Positions 19,794-28,351 of a DNA stretch of 50,680 bases are shown piece by piece. The first letter of the stretch is position 1. Each line of letters starts with the position of its first letter. The translations under genes were made by a program, and so were the position numbers. The notes beneath the pieces are model-generated. The model was not told where the DNA came from and did not search any database. It saw only the letters and a list, made by a program, of their open reading frames with translations. This DNA is from Gammaproteobacteria bacterium (GTDB lineage Bacteria; Pseudomonadota; Gammaproteobacteria; Ga0077536), in NCBI GenBank assembly GCA_020845935.1, contig JADLEV010000019.1:1-50680 (forward strand). The letters are read 5' to 3'.

Positions 19794-20753
19794 ATGGAAA
19801 TACACCTGGCCAACCCCCGCGGATTTTGCGCGGGCGTCGATCGGGCCATCGGCATCGTCGAACGGGCGCTGGAGATTTTCGGCGCACCGGTCTACGTCCG
19901 GCATGAGGTCGTACACAATCGGTACGTGGTCGATGGTTTGCGTGGCAAAGGCGCCATCTTCGTCGACGAATTGCACCAGGTTCCGGATGGAGCGGTTGTG
20001 ATCTTCAGCGCTCATGGCGTCTCCAAGGCCGTACGCGAGGAAGCAGCGGGGCGGAATGTGCGAGTGTTCGATGCCATCTGTCCGCTGGTGACCAAGGTGC
20101 ATATGGAGGTCGGCCGGTATCAGGAGGAAGGTCGCGAGTGCGTATTGATTGGTCATGCCGGACACCCGGAGGTGGAGGGTACGCTTGGGCAGTACCGCAC
20201 GCCGGATGGTCTGGGCGGAATGTATCTGATCGAATCGGTCGAAGATGTCTCCCGCTTGGAGGTACGACATCCGGAGTCGCTTGCATTCGTGACGCAGACC
20301 ACGCTGTCAATGGATGACACTGCCGAGGTGATTGCGGCATTGCGCAAACGTTTTCCGAAAATCATCGGGCCAAAGAAGGAAGACATCTGCTATGCGACGC
20401 AGAACCGCCAGGACGCGGTGAAGCGGTTGGTGGCGGAGTGTGACTTGATCCTTGTGGTCGGCTCGCAGAACAGCTCGAACTCGACCCGTCTGAAAGAAGC
20501 CGCCGAGAAGAAGGGAATCCCGGCTTACCTGATCGACAGTGCCGACGAAATCGAGCGGGAATGGCTGCGAGACAAAAAGAGTATCGGGGTGACTGCCGGA
20601 GCGTCCGCTCCAGAAATTCTTGTTTCGCAGGTCGTTGCGAGGCTGCAGGATTGGGGTGGCCACACCGTGAACGAGGTGCCGGGCATCAGGGAGGAAACAG
20701 TCTTCTCGTTGCCCAAGGAATTGCTCAAAGCCGAACGACGTGGGTCGAGTTGA
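19794..20753 (+). CDS. ispH: 4-hydroxy-3-methylbut-2-enyl diphosphate reductase IspH
   Basis: A 319-residue iron-sulfur enzyme producing IPP and DMAPP at the end of the MEP pathway. The three cluster cysteines are in GFCAGVDRA (Cys 12), AICPLVTK and [11 protein letters not shown] chose the second ATG ([10 protein letters not shown]) because CTGGAG lies 7 nt before it; the first ATG two codons upstream abuts that sequence. The gap to lspA (138 bp) contains no fkpB, which normally intervenes. The enzyme feeds the squalene and quinone branches also found in this window. Confidence 0.96.
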   Translation: MEIHLANPRGFCAGVDRAIGIVERALEIFGAPVYVRHEVVHNRYVVDGLRGKGAIFVDELHQVPDGAVVIFSAHGVSKAVREEAAGRNVRVFDAICPLVTKVHMEVGRYQEEGRECVLIGHAGHPEVEGTLGQYRTPDGLGGMYLIESVEDVSRLEVRHPESLAFVTQTTLSMDDTAEVIAALRKRFPKIIGPKKEDICYATQNRQDAVKRLVAECDLILVVGSQNSSNSTRLKEAAEKKGIPAYLIDSADEIEREWLRDKKSIGVTAGASAPEILVSQVVARLQDWGGHTVNEVPGIREETVFSLPKELLKAERRGSS

Positions 20754-20796
20754 CGCCGCGTGTCGGGAGGCTCTGCATAGGTCGGATCGGCCAGAC

Positions 20797-20812
20797 GAGG
20801 GCTGGCGCCCTC
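20797..20812. terminator. Hairpin between convergent ispH and DUF4124 gene
   Basis: GAGGGC and GCCCTC pair over 6 bp around a TGGC loop, 43 bp past the ispH stop in a 131-bp convergent gap. There is no U-run, so the assignment as a terminator rests on position alone. Confidence 0.33.
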
Positions 20813-20884
20813 ACAGATCATACCGGTGGCTGCTTTGCATGCCGGAGCCAGCTTCAAACTGGGCTGGACGGAAAGGACAGGGAG

Positions 20885-21349
20885 TCACTTGCAGTTGGTC
20901 TCCGCGATTGCGCGCAGCTTGGCGATGTCTTCCTGACGTTGTTGCTCATCGATCCTGATTCGTGCTCCGGATTGGTCGACGTGAAATACGCGGGTACTGG
21001 TTTCCAGACCGGCTAGATTCGCGCGAGCCCGCGAGCACAATTGCTCGCGTTCTGCAGCCGCAGCCAACTGTGCCGCTTGCTCCTGAGCACGGTCGAGGCG
21101 TTGCTGGCGTGCCTTGTCTGCCGCGGCAACCAAGTCTCGCGTCGATACCGGGGCTGCGGGGGTCGAGCGTTCTGGACGGATTTCCAGCTGCTGGATATCG
21201 CGCCCCTGCGGTTTGGTGGAGGAATAGGTCACGGTGCCGTTTTCATCGACCCACCGGTAGACCTCCGCGGAACGAGCATCGTGCATCGTCACAACGAGCG
21301 CCAACGTTAGAAGCGGCAATCGATAGTCGAGCGGACCGCGGCGAACCAT
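20885..21349 (-). CDS. Periplasmic DUF4124-domain protein
   Basis: A 154-residue protein. The N-terminus MVRRGPLDYRLPLLTLALVVTM is a signal peptide ending near DARSA. The following AEVYRWVDENGTVTYSSTKP is the DUF4124 motif, a short beta-rich module common in secreted proteobacterial proteins. A Gln/Ala/Arg-rich stretch with coiled-coil character follows (about residues 75-115), and the C-terminus carries a REQLC cysteine and a terminal cysteine. It is the last gene of the minor-pilin operon, 4 bp after pilE. Function is unknown. Confidence 0.75.
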   Translation of the reverse strand: MVRRGPLDYRLPLLTLALVVTMHDARSAEVYRWVDENGTVTYSSTKPQGRDIQQLEIRPERSTPAAPVSTRDLVAAADKARQQRLDRAQEQAAQLAAAAEREQLCSRARANLAGLETSTRVFHVDQSGARIRIDEQQRQEDIAKLRAIAETNCK

Positions 21350-21353
21350 AAGG

Positions 21354-21824
21354 CTACCAGCAGGCATCCACGGCAGCTCGCTCATCGGCCACATTGCTAC
21401 AGGAGGCTCCATCCTGAATGCACTTCACCCCGGCATTGTCGAGGCTGAGTACGGCGCAGCCGGCATCATGGTCGGCCTGAGAGCCGATCGGTGTCGCAAC
21501 CACGCGGAATGTGGTTGCCGTGAGGTTGTCGACCGACAGGTTGTAGGCTGGTGTTGGATCCTCCTGTGGGGACGATGCGAATGGCAGCGCGACACGAAGA
21601 TCCCCATCGTTTTCGTTTGGCGAATCATCATAGGCGCCGGTTGCGGTGAATTCCCGCTCCATCCACTGAGACAGCATGGCCAGATCGGCAGTGGCGGCGG
21701 CACGGTTGGTACGAACGCCGTATTGACGGTAACTGGGATAGGCAATCGCCGCGAGAATGCCGACGACGACTACGACTATCATCAACTCGATCAACGTGAA
21801 GCCGGATTGGCCGCGCATTTTCAT
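21354..21824 (-). CDS. pilE: Type IV minor pilin PilE
   Basis: A 156-residue prepilin-like protein. The class III signal is short (MKMRGQSG) with cleavage before FTLIELMIVVVVVGIL, including the Glu5 needed for assembly and the hydrophobic alpha-1 helix. The C-terminal half has paired cysteines, consistent with a D-loop (GCAVLS, KCIQDG, SCSN, ACW). In Pseudomonas PilE ends the fimU-pilVWXY1Y2E operon and helps prime the pilus, which matches its place here. It overlaps the upstream PilY2-like gene by 4 bp. Confidence 0.88.
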   Translation of the reverse strand: MKMRGQSGFTLIELMIVVVVVGILAAIAYPSYRQYGVRTNRAAATADLAMLSQWMEREFTATGAYDDSPNENDGDLRVALPFASSPQEDPTPAYNLSVDNLTATTFRVVATPIGSQADHDAGCAVLSLDNAGVKCIQDGASCSNVADERAAVDACW

Positions 21825-22174
21825 CGGCGCGCTCCTTCGATATCTTGCGCGAGCTTATCCTGAAGCCAGATCTCGCTGGTAAAAGGGCGTCTCTCCCGCA
21901 ACGATTCGACGCAGCGAACTTTGATGCCTGAATGTAATGCGGCAAACCCGTTCTCGACGATTTTACCGGCGCGGTCACGGACGACGAGCTTTTCGTCATA
22001 TTCGATGGCGCGCTCATTGATCACCAAAATCATTGCTTCGGTATCGATACTGTCGATCATCCCAACTACGGACTGAGGCAGTCGAGAACTGCTCGGTTCC
22101 TGGCCAATGGCCTCGCCAGAAAGCACGACGACCATCGCCAGCAGCACCGAGTAAATATGCATCATTTTGTTCAT
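21821..22174 (-). CDS. PilY2-like small periplasmic protein
   Basis: A 117-residue protein with an N-terminal signal peptide (MNKMMHIYSVLLAMVVVLSGEAIGQ) and a compact beta-rich mature part containing VVGMIDSIDTEAMILVINERAIEY. It lies between pilY1 and pilE, exactly where Pseudomonas aeruginosa has pilY2, and has the same size (about 115 residues). I call it PilY2-like from position, size and secretion, not from a recognised motif. Its role in pilus assembly is not established. The stop overlaps the pilE start. Confidence 0.62.
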   Translation of the reverse strand: MNKMMHIYSVLLAMVVVLSGEAIGQEPSSSRLPQSVVGMIDSIDTEAMILVINERAIEYDEKLVVRDRAGKIVENGFAALHSGIKVRCVESLRERRPFTSEIWLQDKLAQDIEGARR

Positions 22175-22197
22175 GGCTGCTTCTCCTTGGATTTGCG

Positions 22198-25100
22198 CTA
22201 GCGCACCTGACGCCAGGATTGCCGGCCGATGGAATCCTGTGGCGGCCGCAAGCGATACACCCCCGGGTCGTCCGCGTCGATCTCGCCGCCTTCTTCGTCG
22301 TTTGTCGTACCGCCGCCACTGTCCAACTCGGTCGTCAAGCCAAACATCACATTGCCGTCCTCCGATGCCACCAGAGTGACGGGAGCGACCGTCGTGCCGA
22401 TACGAATCATGCTGACGACTTCCGTGGTGCCGTCGCCCAAGTCCGCCCGATCCTGTTCATCGAAAGCGTCGTCCCGATTGATATCAAAGATGGAAAATGT
22501 CGTCCGGCCTCCGGTCGTGGCGTCGACCGCGACCAATGCCGAGGTAAATCCGCCCGCCGCACAATCTGATTTTGGCGCGTAGGTTGTAAATACCACCGCA
22601 CTTCCCAGCACGATCGGACTCTGTATCACACGTTCGCCAACGGGACCGGTTGCCGGAGAGACGATATCGAGATACCAGCCAAATTGTTGCCCGGGGCCGG
22701 GGGAATAGTTAACCGCGTTTCCGGATATCACACCCACGGGTTGGTCAAAGCCATCGAAATCCTGCACATCTTCGATCAACATTTGTTGCGGCTGCAACAA
22801 ATCGGAAGGCTGCGTTCCTTCGCCAGGCGTCGGCCGGGCTCCGACCGAATCGAGGATTGCGGCACCCTGGTCGCGGATACCGTAGAACGAATCGACAGTC
22901 GGGGGATCGCCGAGGATGTCGTCGCCGGTCGCCAGGTAGCGGCCGGTCCCGAACAGTATCTGGTAGCCGCCGGCGCTGTTCACCGCGACCGTAGGTGTCG
23001 TGGTAATCGCCTGTGGCTCGCCATCAGGTCCAACGGCACGATAAAGCGGACGCGGTGTGCCGCCATCATTGCTGAATTCGGCAATACCCCAGTCACTGGG
23101 ATCGTTGCTGCTCAGATCGAATTTCCACAGGTTTCCGAGCAGGTCCCCTGCGTAGACGGTATCGACATTGATATCGAGGTTCGGGTCGAGCAACAGTGGT
23201 CCAGCGAGTCCATTCGGGTGGTCGGCATCGCCTGCGCCGGTGTCAATCTGCTTGAGCACAGTACCCGTTGCCAGGTCGACGATGAACAGTTGCGCGCGGT
23301 TGCTGGCACTGTTGTAGCCATTGCCGAAGATCGCAACCCATTTGCCATTGTTCGCCCGCATTATCAACGGCCGATGGGTGATATTGCCCAGTTCAGCGGC
23401 AGAGAACTCCCACAGGACGCTGCCTTCATCGAAGGCCGTCGGTACCGACACGTCGAGTGCAAATACTGCGGAAGCGCCGCGGCCGGTCGACCCCACCAGC
23501 ACCGATTTCCAGGCGCCACCGAGGTAGGCATCGCCGGCATTCACTTCGCCGTCGACGTAGTAGCGGTGTTCATAGTTCGGAGCGGTCAACAAACCCAATG
23601 TCGAGAACACGGATCTGGGGACATAGGCCAGAACTTCTTCGCCGGAATCGGTCCGGAAACCATGCAACATGCCGTCGTTGGCACCGACATAAACCATATC
23701 CAACCGCGCCAGCTTGCTGCGTTGGAAGGCGAGGTAAGTGGAACCCTCGGAACCGGGTAACCGATCGTAGGGCCGAGGCGATTGATCCTTGGTCACCGCG
23801 GCCGGTGATGACGCACTGATGTCGCCGAGCAACGATGCTCGGGATCGGAAGGGGCCGCCGGACGACAATTCAAGCGTCCGGTCGCCGCGGATGTAGTCAA
23901 GAATGTCTTCCGAGCCGATGGCAGCCTGCTGTGTGGTTGTAAGGTTTGCCCAGAGGAATGCGGTGCCCGACCCCAATTCATCGTCCCAGGTGAGGATGTT
24001 GCGTTCCGCGCTATCCGGGATCAATTCGGACGCCTCCCAGAGTGTTTCGCCGACGACACCACCGCTGAGGAAGCGTTGGGCGTACAGCTTGCCGCTCCAG
24101 GTCGCTGTCTCGAACACCGGCGAGAAAATCAACGTGCCTATGCGCAGCGACGTCGAGGTCGCTGAAACCGCGGCGGCTGTCCCGAGGCGAGCGCTGATGT
24201 CGGCGAACGCATCGTTGAGCGTACGAATCAGTTCCTCTGGATCCTGACCTGGCAAATACTTGCCACGAGCGTTATAGGCGGCATGGCGCATGTCGTCAGC
24301 GGTCGTCACCGCATCTGACGAGGGGGTCGGCCACGGAGGAGACGGAGTCGCTGCATCGTAGTCGGAAGGTACTGCGGAGAGGGTGCCTTCCAGACCAAAC
24401 GAAACCGTGTATGTGACGAGGTGTTGGGCACTGTTTTCGTCGACGCCGGAAATCGTGGGTACCGTATTCGCGAGCGTCGGCGCAAGGTCGCGTTCGTAGT
24501 AGTGCATCGCGACATCGGCCAATGTGTTTTCCACCGCGTCGGCAGTTGGCCCGCCATCGAAGTCCGTATCGTCATCGCCATCGGCGTTGCCGATATCTGG
24601 AATCGTTTCGGCGGCATTCCAGTAACCGTCCGATAACAGGATGGCGAAATTCTGCTGGCATTCCCCCACATCGCCAGAGGCCAGAATGGGCGAAGGGTCG
24701 GAGAATCCGATTGCCGAATGGTCGGCGGACCCAGAGTCGGTCTGGTCAAAATAGTGCCCGACCAGGTCAAGCGCACGTTGCAGCGGAGTCGCACCGTTTG
24801 GATAAACTCTGAACATATTCGACATCAACGTCGATTTCGCCGATGGGTCGGTCATGAAGGCGATCGGCGTGGCGACATTATTATTGTTCCACAACGTAGC
24901 CAAACCCATCCTTTGTTGCGATGTGGACACGAGTTCGGAAATGGCGCGCTTCAACACGTAGATTCGTTTTCTATAATACGTGTACCAGTTCGCGAAATTC
25001 GTTTGTTGCGTAGCAGTTAGCGTATTGACAAAAACGAATCTTGGATTACTGAACGCGCCGCCATTGACACGGGCGGCATAACTGAAAAAACCGGTCGTGC

Positions 25101-25629
25101 CGATCGGACATTCGCCGCTTTGATACAGGTTGTCACCGTTGGTGTCCGTCCACTGGCCGAAGAGCGTGGGCTTTCCGGAACCATCGACCGATAGCAAATT
25201 GGTCACGCCAGCGTCCGGGTCGTAAGGGTCGTTTCGCGCGGCACTGATGGACTGGTTTGCGTAGGGAACCCCATCCTCGTCGACGCCAACCCAGGGCGTA
25301 TAAGTGACATTGGGATTGTAGGCCATCGTGTTGTAGCCAACGCACAACAACAAATCGCGGGTAATCGATGCCGAAGCGCTGAATGAATGTGGTGAAAAAT
25401 CCAGCCACCCCGAACCCTGCGCGTTCGGCCTTCGCCCCAGCACCTCCCAATCCATCGACCCGGAGTCATCGAGCATCAGGAAAATGTTCGCCGGAACATC
25501 ATTGCCGATGAACAGCGGTACATTCGGAATCGGAATTCCGGCGCCGGCGGATGACCAGGCACCGAGCAAGACACCGGTGATAGTCGCCCGCACTGCGGGG
25601 CTACGTAGCAGGGAAGGCATCGTGCTCAT
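22198..25629 (-). CDS. pilY1: Type IV pilus tip adhesin/assembly factor PilY1
   Basis: A 1143-residue secreted protein. A signal peptide (about residues 1-30) precedes a von Willebrand A-like region with the MIDAS motif DDSGSM near residue 54. The C-terminal half is the PilC/PilY1 beta-propeller. Two acidic Ca-loop-like segments are visible: DPNLDINVD just before VYAGDLLGNLWKFDL near residue 812, and DINRDDAFDEQD near residue 1045. PilY1 proteins sit at the pilus tip, prime assembly with the minor pilins and sense surfaces or bind receptors. Gene order pilX-pilY1-pilY2-pilE is conserved. Confidence 0.93.
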   Translation of the reverse strand: MSTMPSLLRSPAVRATITGVLLGAWSSAGAGIPIPNVPLFIGNDVPANIFLMLDDSGSMDWEVLGRRPNAQGSGWLDFSPHSFSASASITRDLLLCVGYNTMAYNPNVTYTPWVGVDEDGVPYANQSISAARNDPYDPDAGVTNLLSVDGSGKPTLFGQWTDTNGDNLYQSGECPIGTTGFFSYAARVNGGAFSNPRFVFVNTLTATQQTNFANWYTYYRKRIYVLKRAISELVSTSQQRMGLATLWNNNNVATPIAFMTDPSAKSTLMSNMFRVYPNGATPLQRALDLVGHYFDQTDSGSADHSAIGFSDPSPILASGDVGECQQNFAILLSDGYWNAAETIPDIGNADGDDDTDFDGGPTADAVENTLADVAMHYYERDLAPTLANTVPTISGVDENSAQHLVTYTVSFGLEGTLSAVPSDYDAATPSPPWPTPSSDAVTTADDMRHAAYNARGKYLPGQDPEELIRTLNDAFADISARLGTAAAVSATSTSLRIGTLIFSPVFETATWSGKLYAQRFLSGGVVGETLWEASELIPDSAERNILTWDDELGSGTAFLWANLTTTQQAAIGSEDILDYIRGDRTLELSSGGPFRSRASLLGDISASSPAAVTKDQSPRPYDRLPGSEGSTYLAFQRSKLARLDMVYVGANDGMLHGFRTDSGEEVLAYVPRSVFSTLGLLTAPNYEHRYYVDGEVNAGDAYLGGAWKSVLVGSTGRGASAVFALDVSVPTAFDEGSVLWEFSAAELGNITHRPLIMRANNGKWVAIFGNGYNSASNRAQLFIVDLATGTVLKQIDTGAGDADHPNGLAGPLLLDPNLDINVDTVYAGDLLGNLWKFDLSSNDPSDWGIAEFSNDGGTPRPLYRAVGPDGEPQAITTTPTVAVNSAGGYQILFGTGRYLATGDDILGDPPTVDSFYGIRDQGAAILDSVGARPTPGEGTQPSDLLQPQQMLIEDVQDFDGFDQPVGVISGNAVNYSPGPGQQFGWYLDIVSPATGPVGERVIQSPIVLGSAVVFTTYAPKSDCAAGGFTSALVAVDATTGGRTTFSIFDINRDDAFDEQDRADLGDGTTEVVSMIRIGTTVAPVTLVASEDGNVMFGLTTELDSGGGTTNDEEGGEIDADDPGVYRLRPPQDSIGRQSWRQVR

Positions 25630-25689
25630 CGTGAATCACCTCGGCAAAGCCATTGAAATGCGGCCAGCTCACAAGCCATGTTTCTCCCC

Positions 25690-26256
25690 TCAGTCCCGAT
25701 CCGAGTACATCGTTTGAATCACGGATACGGCATTGGTATTGGCGCCCCAGCCACGCGCAGTGACGCGATAGGCATACCGCTCGCAGTCCTGCGGCTGACC
25801 CTGGGTAATCGCGCAATTGATATCCCGATAGAATGGAGCAACATATTCAATGATGTAGTCAGGTTGTGCCGCGATACCGGGTATATCCGGCCCGGCCCGT
25901 ACCTGCCATTTCGTATCCGGCGTCAGATCATGGTCGGGATCCCACCACAGGTCTCTTTGCCACCATTCGCTCAGATCCGGATCGGTTTCCGGCTGATGCA
26001 AACCCGGATGGGTCATGCCGTCCTTGGGCTCCACGATGAACAGGAAACAGCCCTCACAACTGATGTTGGCTTCGCCATCGCGGACGCCGGCTTCGGCCGC
26101 ATCGAACGACAACTGTTTGTTCCGCAGATTGCCTGCCATCCGCTCCTCGACGACGCTCGTGTTCATTGCCGACAACCCGAGCATCGTCATGATCACGAGC
26201 ATGATCAGGGCGACAATCAATGCTGCGCCGCGTTGCTTGATGGAAATAGTCTTCAT
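25690..26256 (-). CDS. pilX: Type IV minor pilin PilX
   Basis: A 188-residue PilX. The leader MKTISIKQRG is followed by AALIVALIMLVIMTMLGLSAMNTS, the alpha-1 helix; like other PilX proteins it lacks Glu5. The EERMAGNLRNKQLSFDAAEAG segment is the PilX/PilW family signature. PilX with FimU, PilV, PilW and PilE forms the priming complex at the pilus tip. It lies 60 bp before pilY1 in the operon and 10 bp after pilW. Confidence 0.9.
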   Translation of the reverse strand: MKTISIKQRGAALIVALIMLVIMTMLGLSAMNTSVVEERMAGNLRNKQLSFDAAEAGVRDGEANISCEGCFLFIVEPKDGMTHPGLHQPETDPDLSEWWQRDLWWDPDHDLTPDTKWQVRAGPDIPGIAAQPDYIIEYVAPFYRDINCAITQGQPQDCERYAYRVTARGWGANTNAVSVIQTMYSDRD

Positions 26257-26266
26257 GGATCTATCT

Positions 26267-27400
26267 TCAGGGCATGTGATTACGAAGCGTGACGGTCGTC
26301 GTATAGGTCAATCGCAGCCTGCGGTCGGCCGCTTCACCGGTATTGACGGCGACTGTCCCCGGCACACCCGCGGCACTCGTGCCATCGAAGAAATTGATCG
26401 GTGCCGCGACATCGACCACGTTGTCCGCATTGCTTCGGATCAACAGGCTGATGCGGACCGTAGTGACGTCATTCCAGTTCTCGACGTTGGCCGGATCCCG
26501 ATAGACGTCGGCGAAGGAATCGTCGTTGGTATCCTCGCCGAGCATGATCTGCATTCCTTCGACGCCGGTTGCGATTGGCAGAGCATCGGGGAATGCACCA
26601 TTGTCGGACAGAGGGAGTCGGTACAGCATGGGATCTCCGCTGGGGCTGAGCGCGACGAAATATATCGATCCGGTCAATGGCATGATCATCGATGATTGCC
26701 CGTAGGCCTGCTGCAGCGGCGCATCGGGCGTGATGTTCGTGGTCGACCCGGCAACGGCAGCGGTACCGCGAAACAGATCACCACGAAGACAATCAGTGAT
26801 GAGAAACAGATCATCGTCTCCGTTGAAGGTCGCGAATTCGGTTGAACGCACCGGTATCGCCCCAGCGGCGCTCGCCATGTTGGCAAGCGTCAATGCATAG
26901 GTTTCTGAACCACGCACCACCGATATCGCGTCACTGACCAGACAGGCGCCGCCAGCACCATCGGCGTCACAGACCGTAACGTCTTCACCGCCATCGGTCG
27001 GCGTTTCCGGTCCATTCCAGTCTTCCGTGTTGTCGAACACTTGAACAGGATTGGATGCGGCGAAGGTCGGATCGAAATCGGGTGGTTGGCTCCCCGCATC
27101 GACCGAAGACCGGAACTGATAGACGAGCGCATCGTTCAACATCACCCGGCGACTACCACAACCGATCTGCCCGATCATCCGGAGATCCCGGGTTATCACC
27201 TGCATTGCCGAGCGGCCGTTCTCCTGAACCTGAGCCAGGCCTTCAGCAACCCGATAGGTTTGTCGATTGCCCTGGAACACCGAAATCGCGGAGATCAGCA
27301 GAATCGAGCCAAGCACCAGCGACACCAGCAATTCAATCAGTGTCATGCCGCACTGGCCGGCGCGAATCGACGGGGCTAGCGTGTTTTTCGGTCGCAACAT
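26267..27400 (-). CDS. pilW: Type IV minor pilin PilW
   Basis: About 377 residues when started at the ATG giving MLRPKNTLAPSIRAGQCG; the track's start is upstream inside pilV. Cleavage would fall between Gly and Met in CGMTLIELLVSLV, with Glu5 present. The RTYRVAEGLAQVQENGRSAMQVITRDLR segment is characteristic of PilW. The remainder is a large globular domain with several cysteines. The signal stretch of 19 residues before cleavage is long but within the range seen for PilW. Confidence 0.9.
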   Translation of the reverse strand: MLRPKNTLAPSIRAGQCGMTLIELLVSLVLGSILLISAISVFQGNRQTYRVAEGLAQVQENGRSAMQVITRDLRMIGQIGCGSRRVMLNDALVYQFRSSVDAGSQPPDFDPTFAASNPVQVFDNTEDWNGPETPTDGGEDVTVCDADGAGGACLVSDAISVVRGSETYALTLANMASAAGAIPVRSTEFATFNGDDDLFLITDCLRGDLFRGTAAVAGSTTNITPDAPLQQAYGQSSMIMPLTGSIYFVALSPSGDPMLYRLPLSDNGAFPDALPIATGVEGMQIMLGEDTNDDSFADVYRDPANVENWNDVTTVRISLLIRSNADNVVDVAAPINFFDGTSAAGVPGTVAVNTGEAADRRLRLTYTTTVTLRNHMP

Positions 27401-27410
27401 GACTGTCACT

Positions 27411-27872
27411 CTAGATCTGCGACGAAAATGAGAAGGATGTGGCATCTGAACCTCCAGCACGGCTGTCATCCCACTGCACCGTAACCGTGCAATTGCCAAT
27501 GCCGTCACAGACGACCGCGCCATCGGCGGCGGGTAACAGCATTTGCAGCGTCGTCACCCAGTTGATGACCTCTTCGCTTGGAATACTGCCGGCGTCGGGC
27601 AATTCGTCGCCAATGTCACGGTTATAGGCACCCGCAATCGCGTTGCGGAAATCTGCTCGCAGACGCTCCATCATGTCGTTGGCGAGAGCGACCGCTTGCG
27701 AGCGCTGCTGCGCGCTGCCGTTGGCGCGCAGACCGTTCGCCTGCAGAGCGGAAAGTCCGAGCAGGCCGATGGCAAGCACCAGCACCGCGATCATGATCTC
27801 CAGCAGAGAAAAACCGTACTGGGCCGTCGGGCGCCGTGGCAAGGTCTTTCGGTACGGAGTGGTCATGGACAT
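27411..27872 (-). CDS. pilV: Type IV minor pilin PilV
   Basis: A 153-residue prepilin with cleavage expected at YG/FSLLEIMIAVLVLAIGLLGL, and the typical ALQANGLRANGSAQQRSQAVALANDMMERLRAD region that identifies PilV. A pair of cysteines lies near the C-terminus (VVCDGIGNC). It overlaps fimU by 10 bp and is followed by pilW after 10 bp. The first or second ATG (two codons apart) may be used. Confidence 0.9.
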   Translation of the reverse strand: MSMTTPYRKTLPRRPTAQYGFSLLEIMIAVLVLAIGLLGLSALQANGLRANGSAQQRSQAVALANDMMERLRADFRNAIAGAYNRDIGDELPDAGSIPSEEVINWVTTLQMLLPAADGAVVCDGIGNCTVTVQWDDSRAGGSDATSFSFSSQI

Positions 27873-28351
27873 GGCGCGCGTTGCAGTGTTACGAGACCGG
27901 AAAGGCCAACCGTGATGATGCGTTGCGGATTGGCCACGGTGCAGCGATGCGGGTCGAACGTGAAACTCTGAGCCGCAGCAAGACCACCGTGTGGCTGGAA
28001 TACAATCGTACCGGGCTGCGCGCTGAAGCTGCTTGCGCGAATTTCGTCATAGACGCGAATTGTTATCTCTCCGGCATCAGCGGATGAACCGTTGCAATTG
28101 ATATCGGTACCCAGCATCCAGCCTCCCGTCCAATCGTTATCTGTCAACGGCACTACCGCGATACAGAGTCCGCGGCTGATTGCTTCACTGCGAGCGAGGC
28201 TCAAGGCACTCATGAGGTTGTTGATTTCATTTGAATTGCGGTTACTGCCCATCACGGCGCGGAAACTCGGCACGCCAACAGACAGAATCACCGCCGCGAG
28301 TGCCACGGTGATGATCAATTCGAGTGCAGTAAAACCAGCCTGAGTTTTCAT
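27863..28351 (-). CDS. fimU: Type IV minor pilin FimU/FimT-like (GspH family)
   Basis: A 162-residue GspH-type minor pilin and the first gene of the minus-strand pilus operon. Prepilin peptidase would cut MKTQAG/FTALELIITVALAA, with Glu5 in place. LARSEAISRG near residue 50 is the FimT/FimU/GspH signature. The ATG at 28351 is preferred to the track's TTG one codon earlier. In Pseudomonas FimU links the priming complex to the major pilin. Confidence 0.85.
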   Translation of the reverse strand: MKTQAGFTALELIITVALAAVILSVGVPSFRAVMGSNRNSNEINNLMSALSLARSEAISRGLCIAVVPLTDNDWTGGWMLGTDINCNGSSADAGEITIRVYDEIRASSFSAQPGTIVFQPHGGLAAAQSFTFDPHRCTVANPQRIITVGLSGLVTLQRAPCP

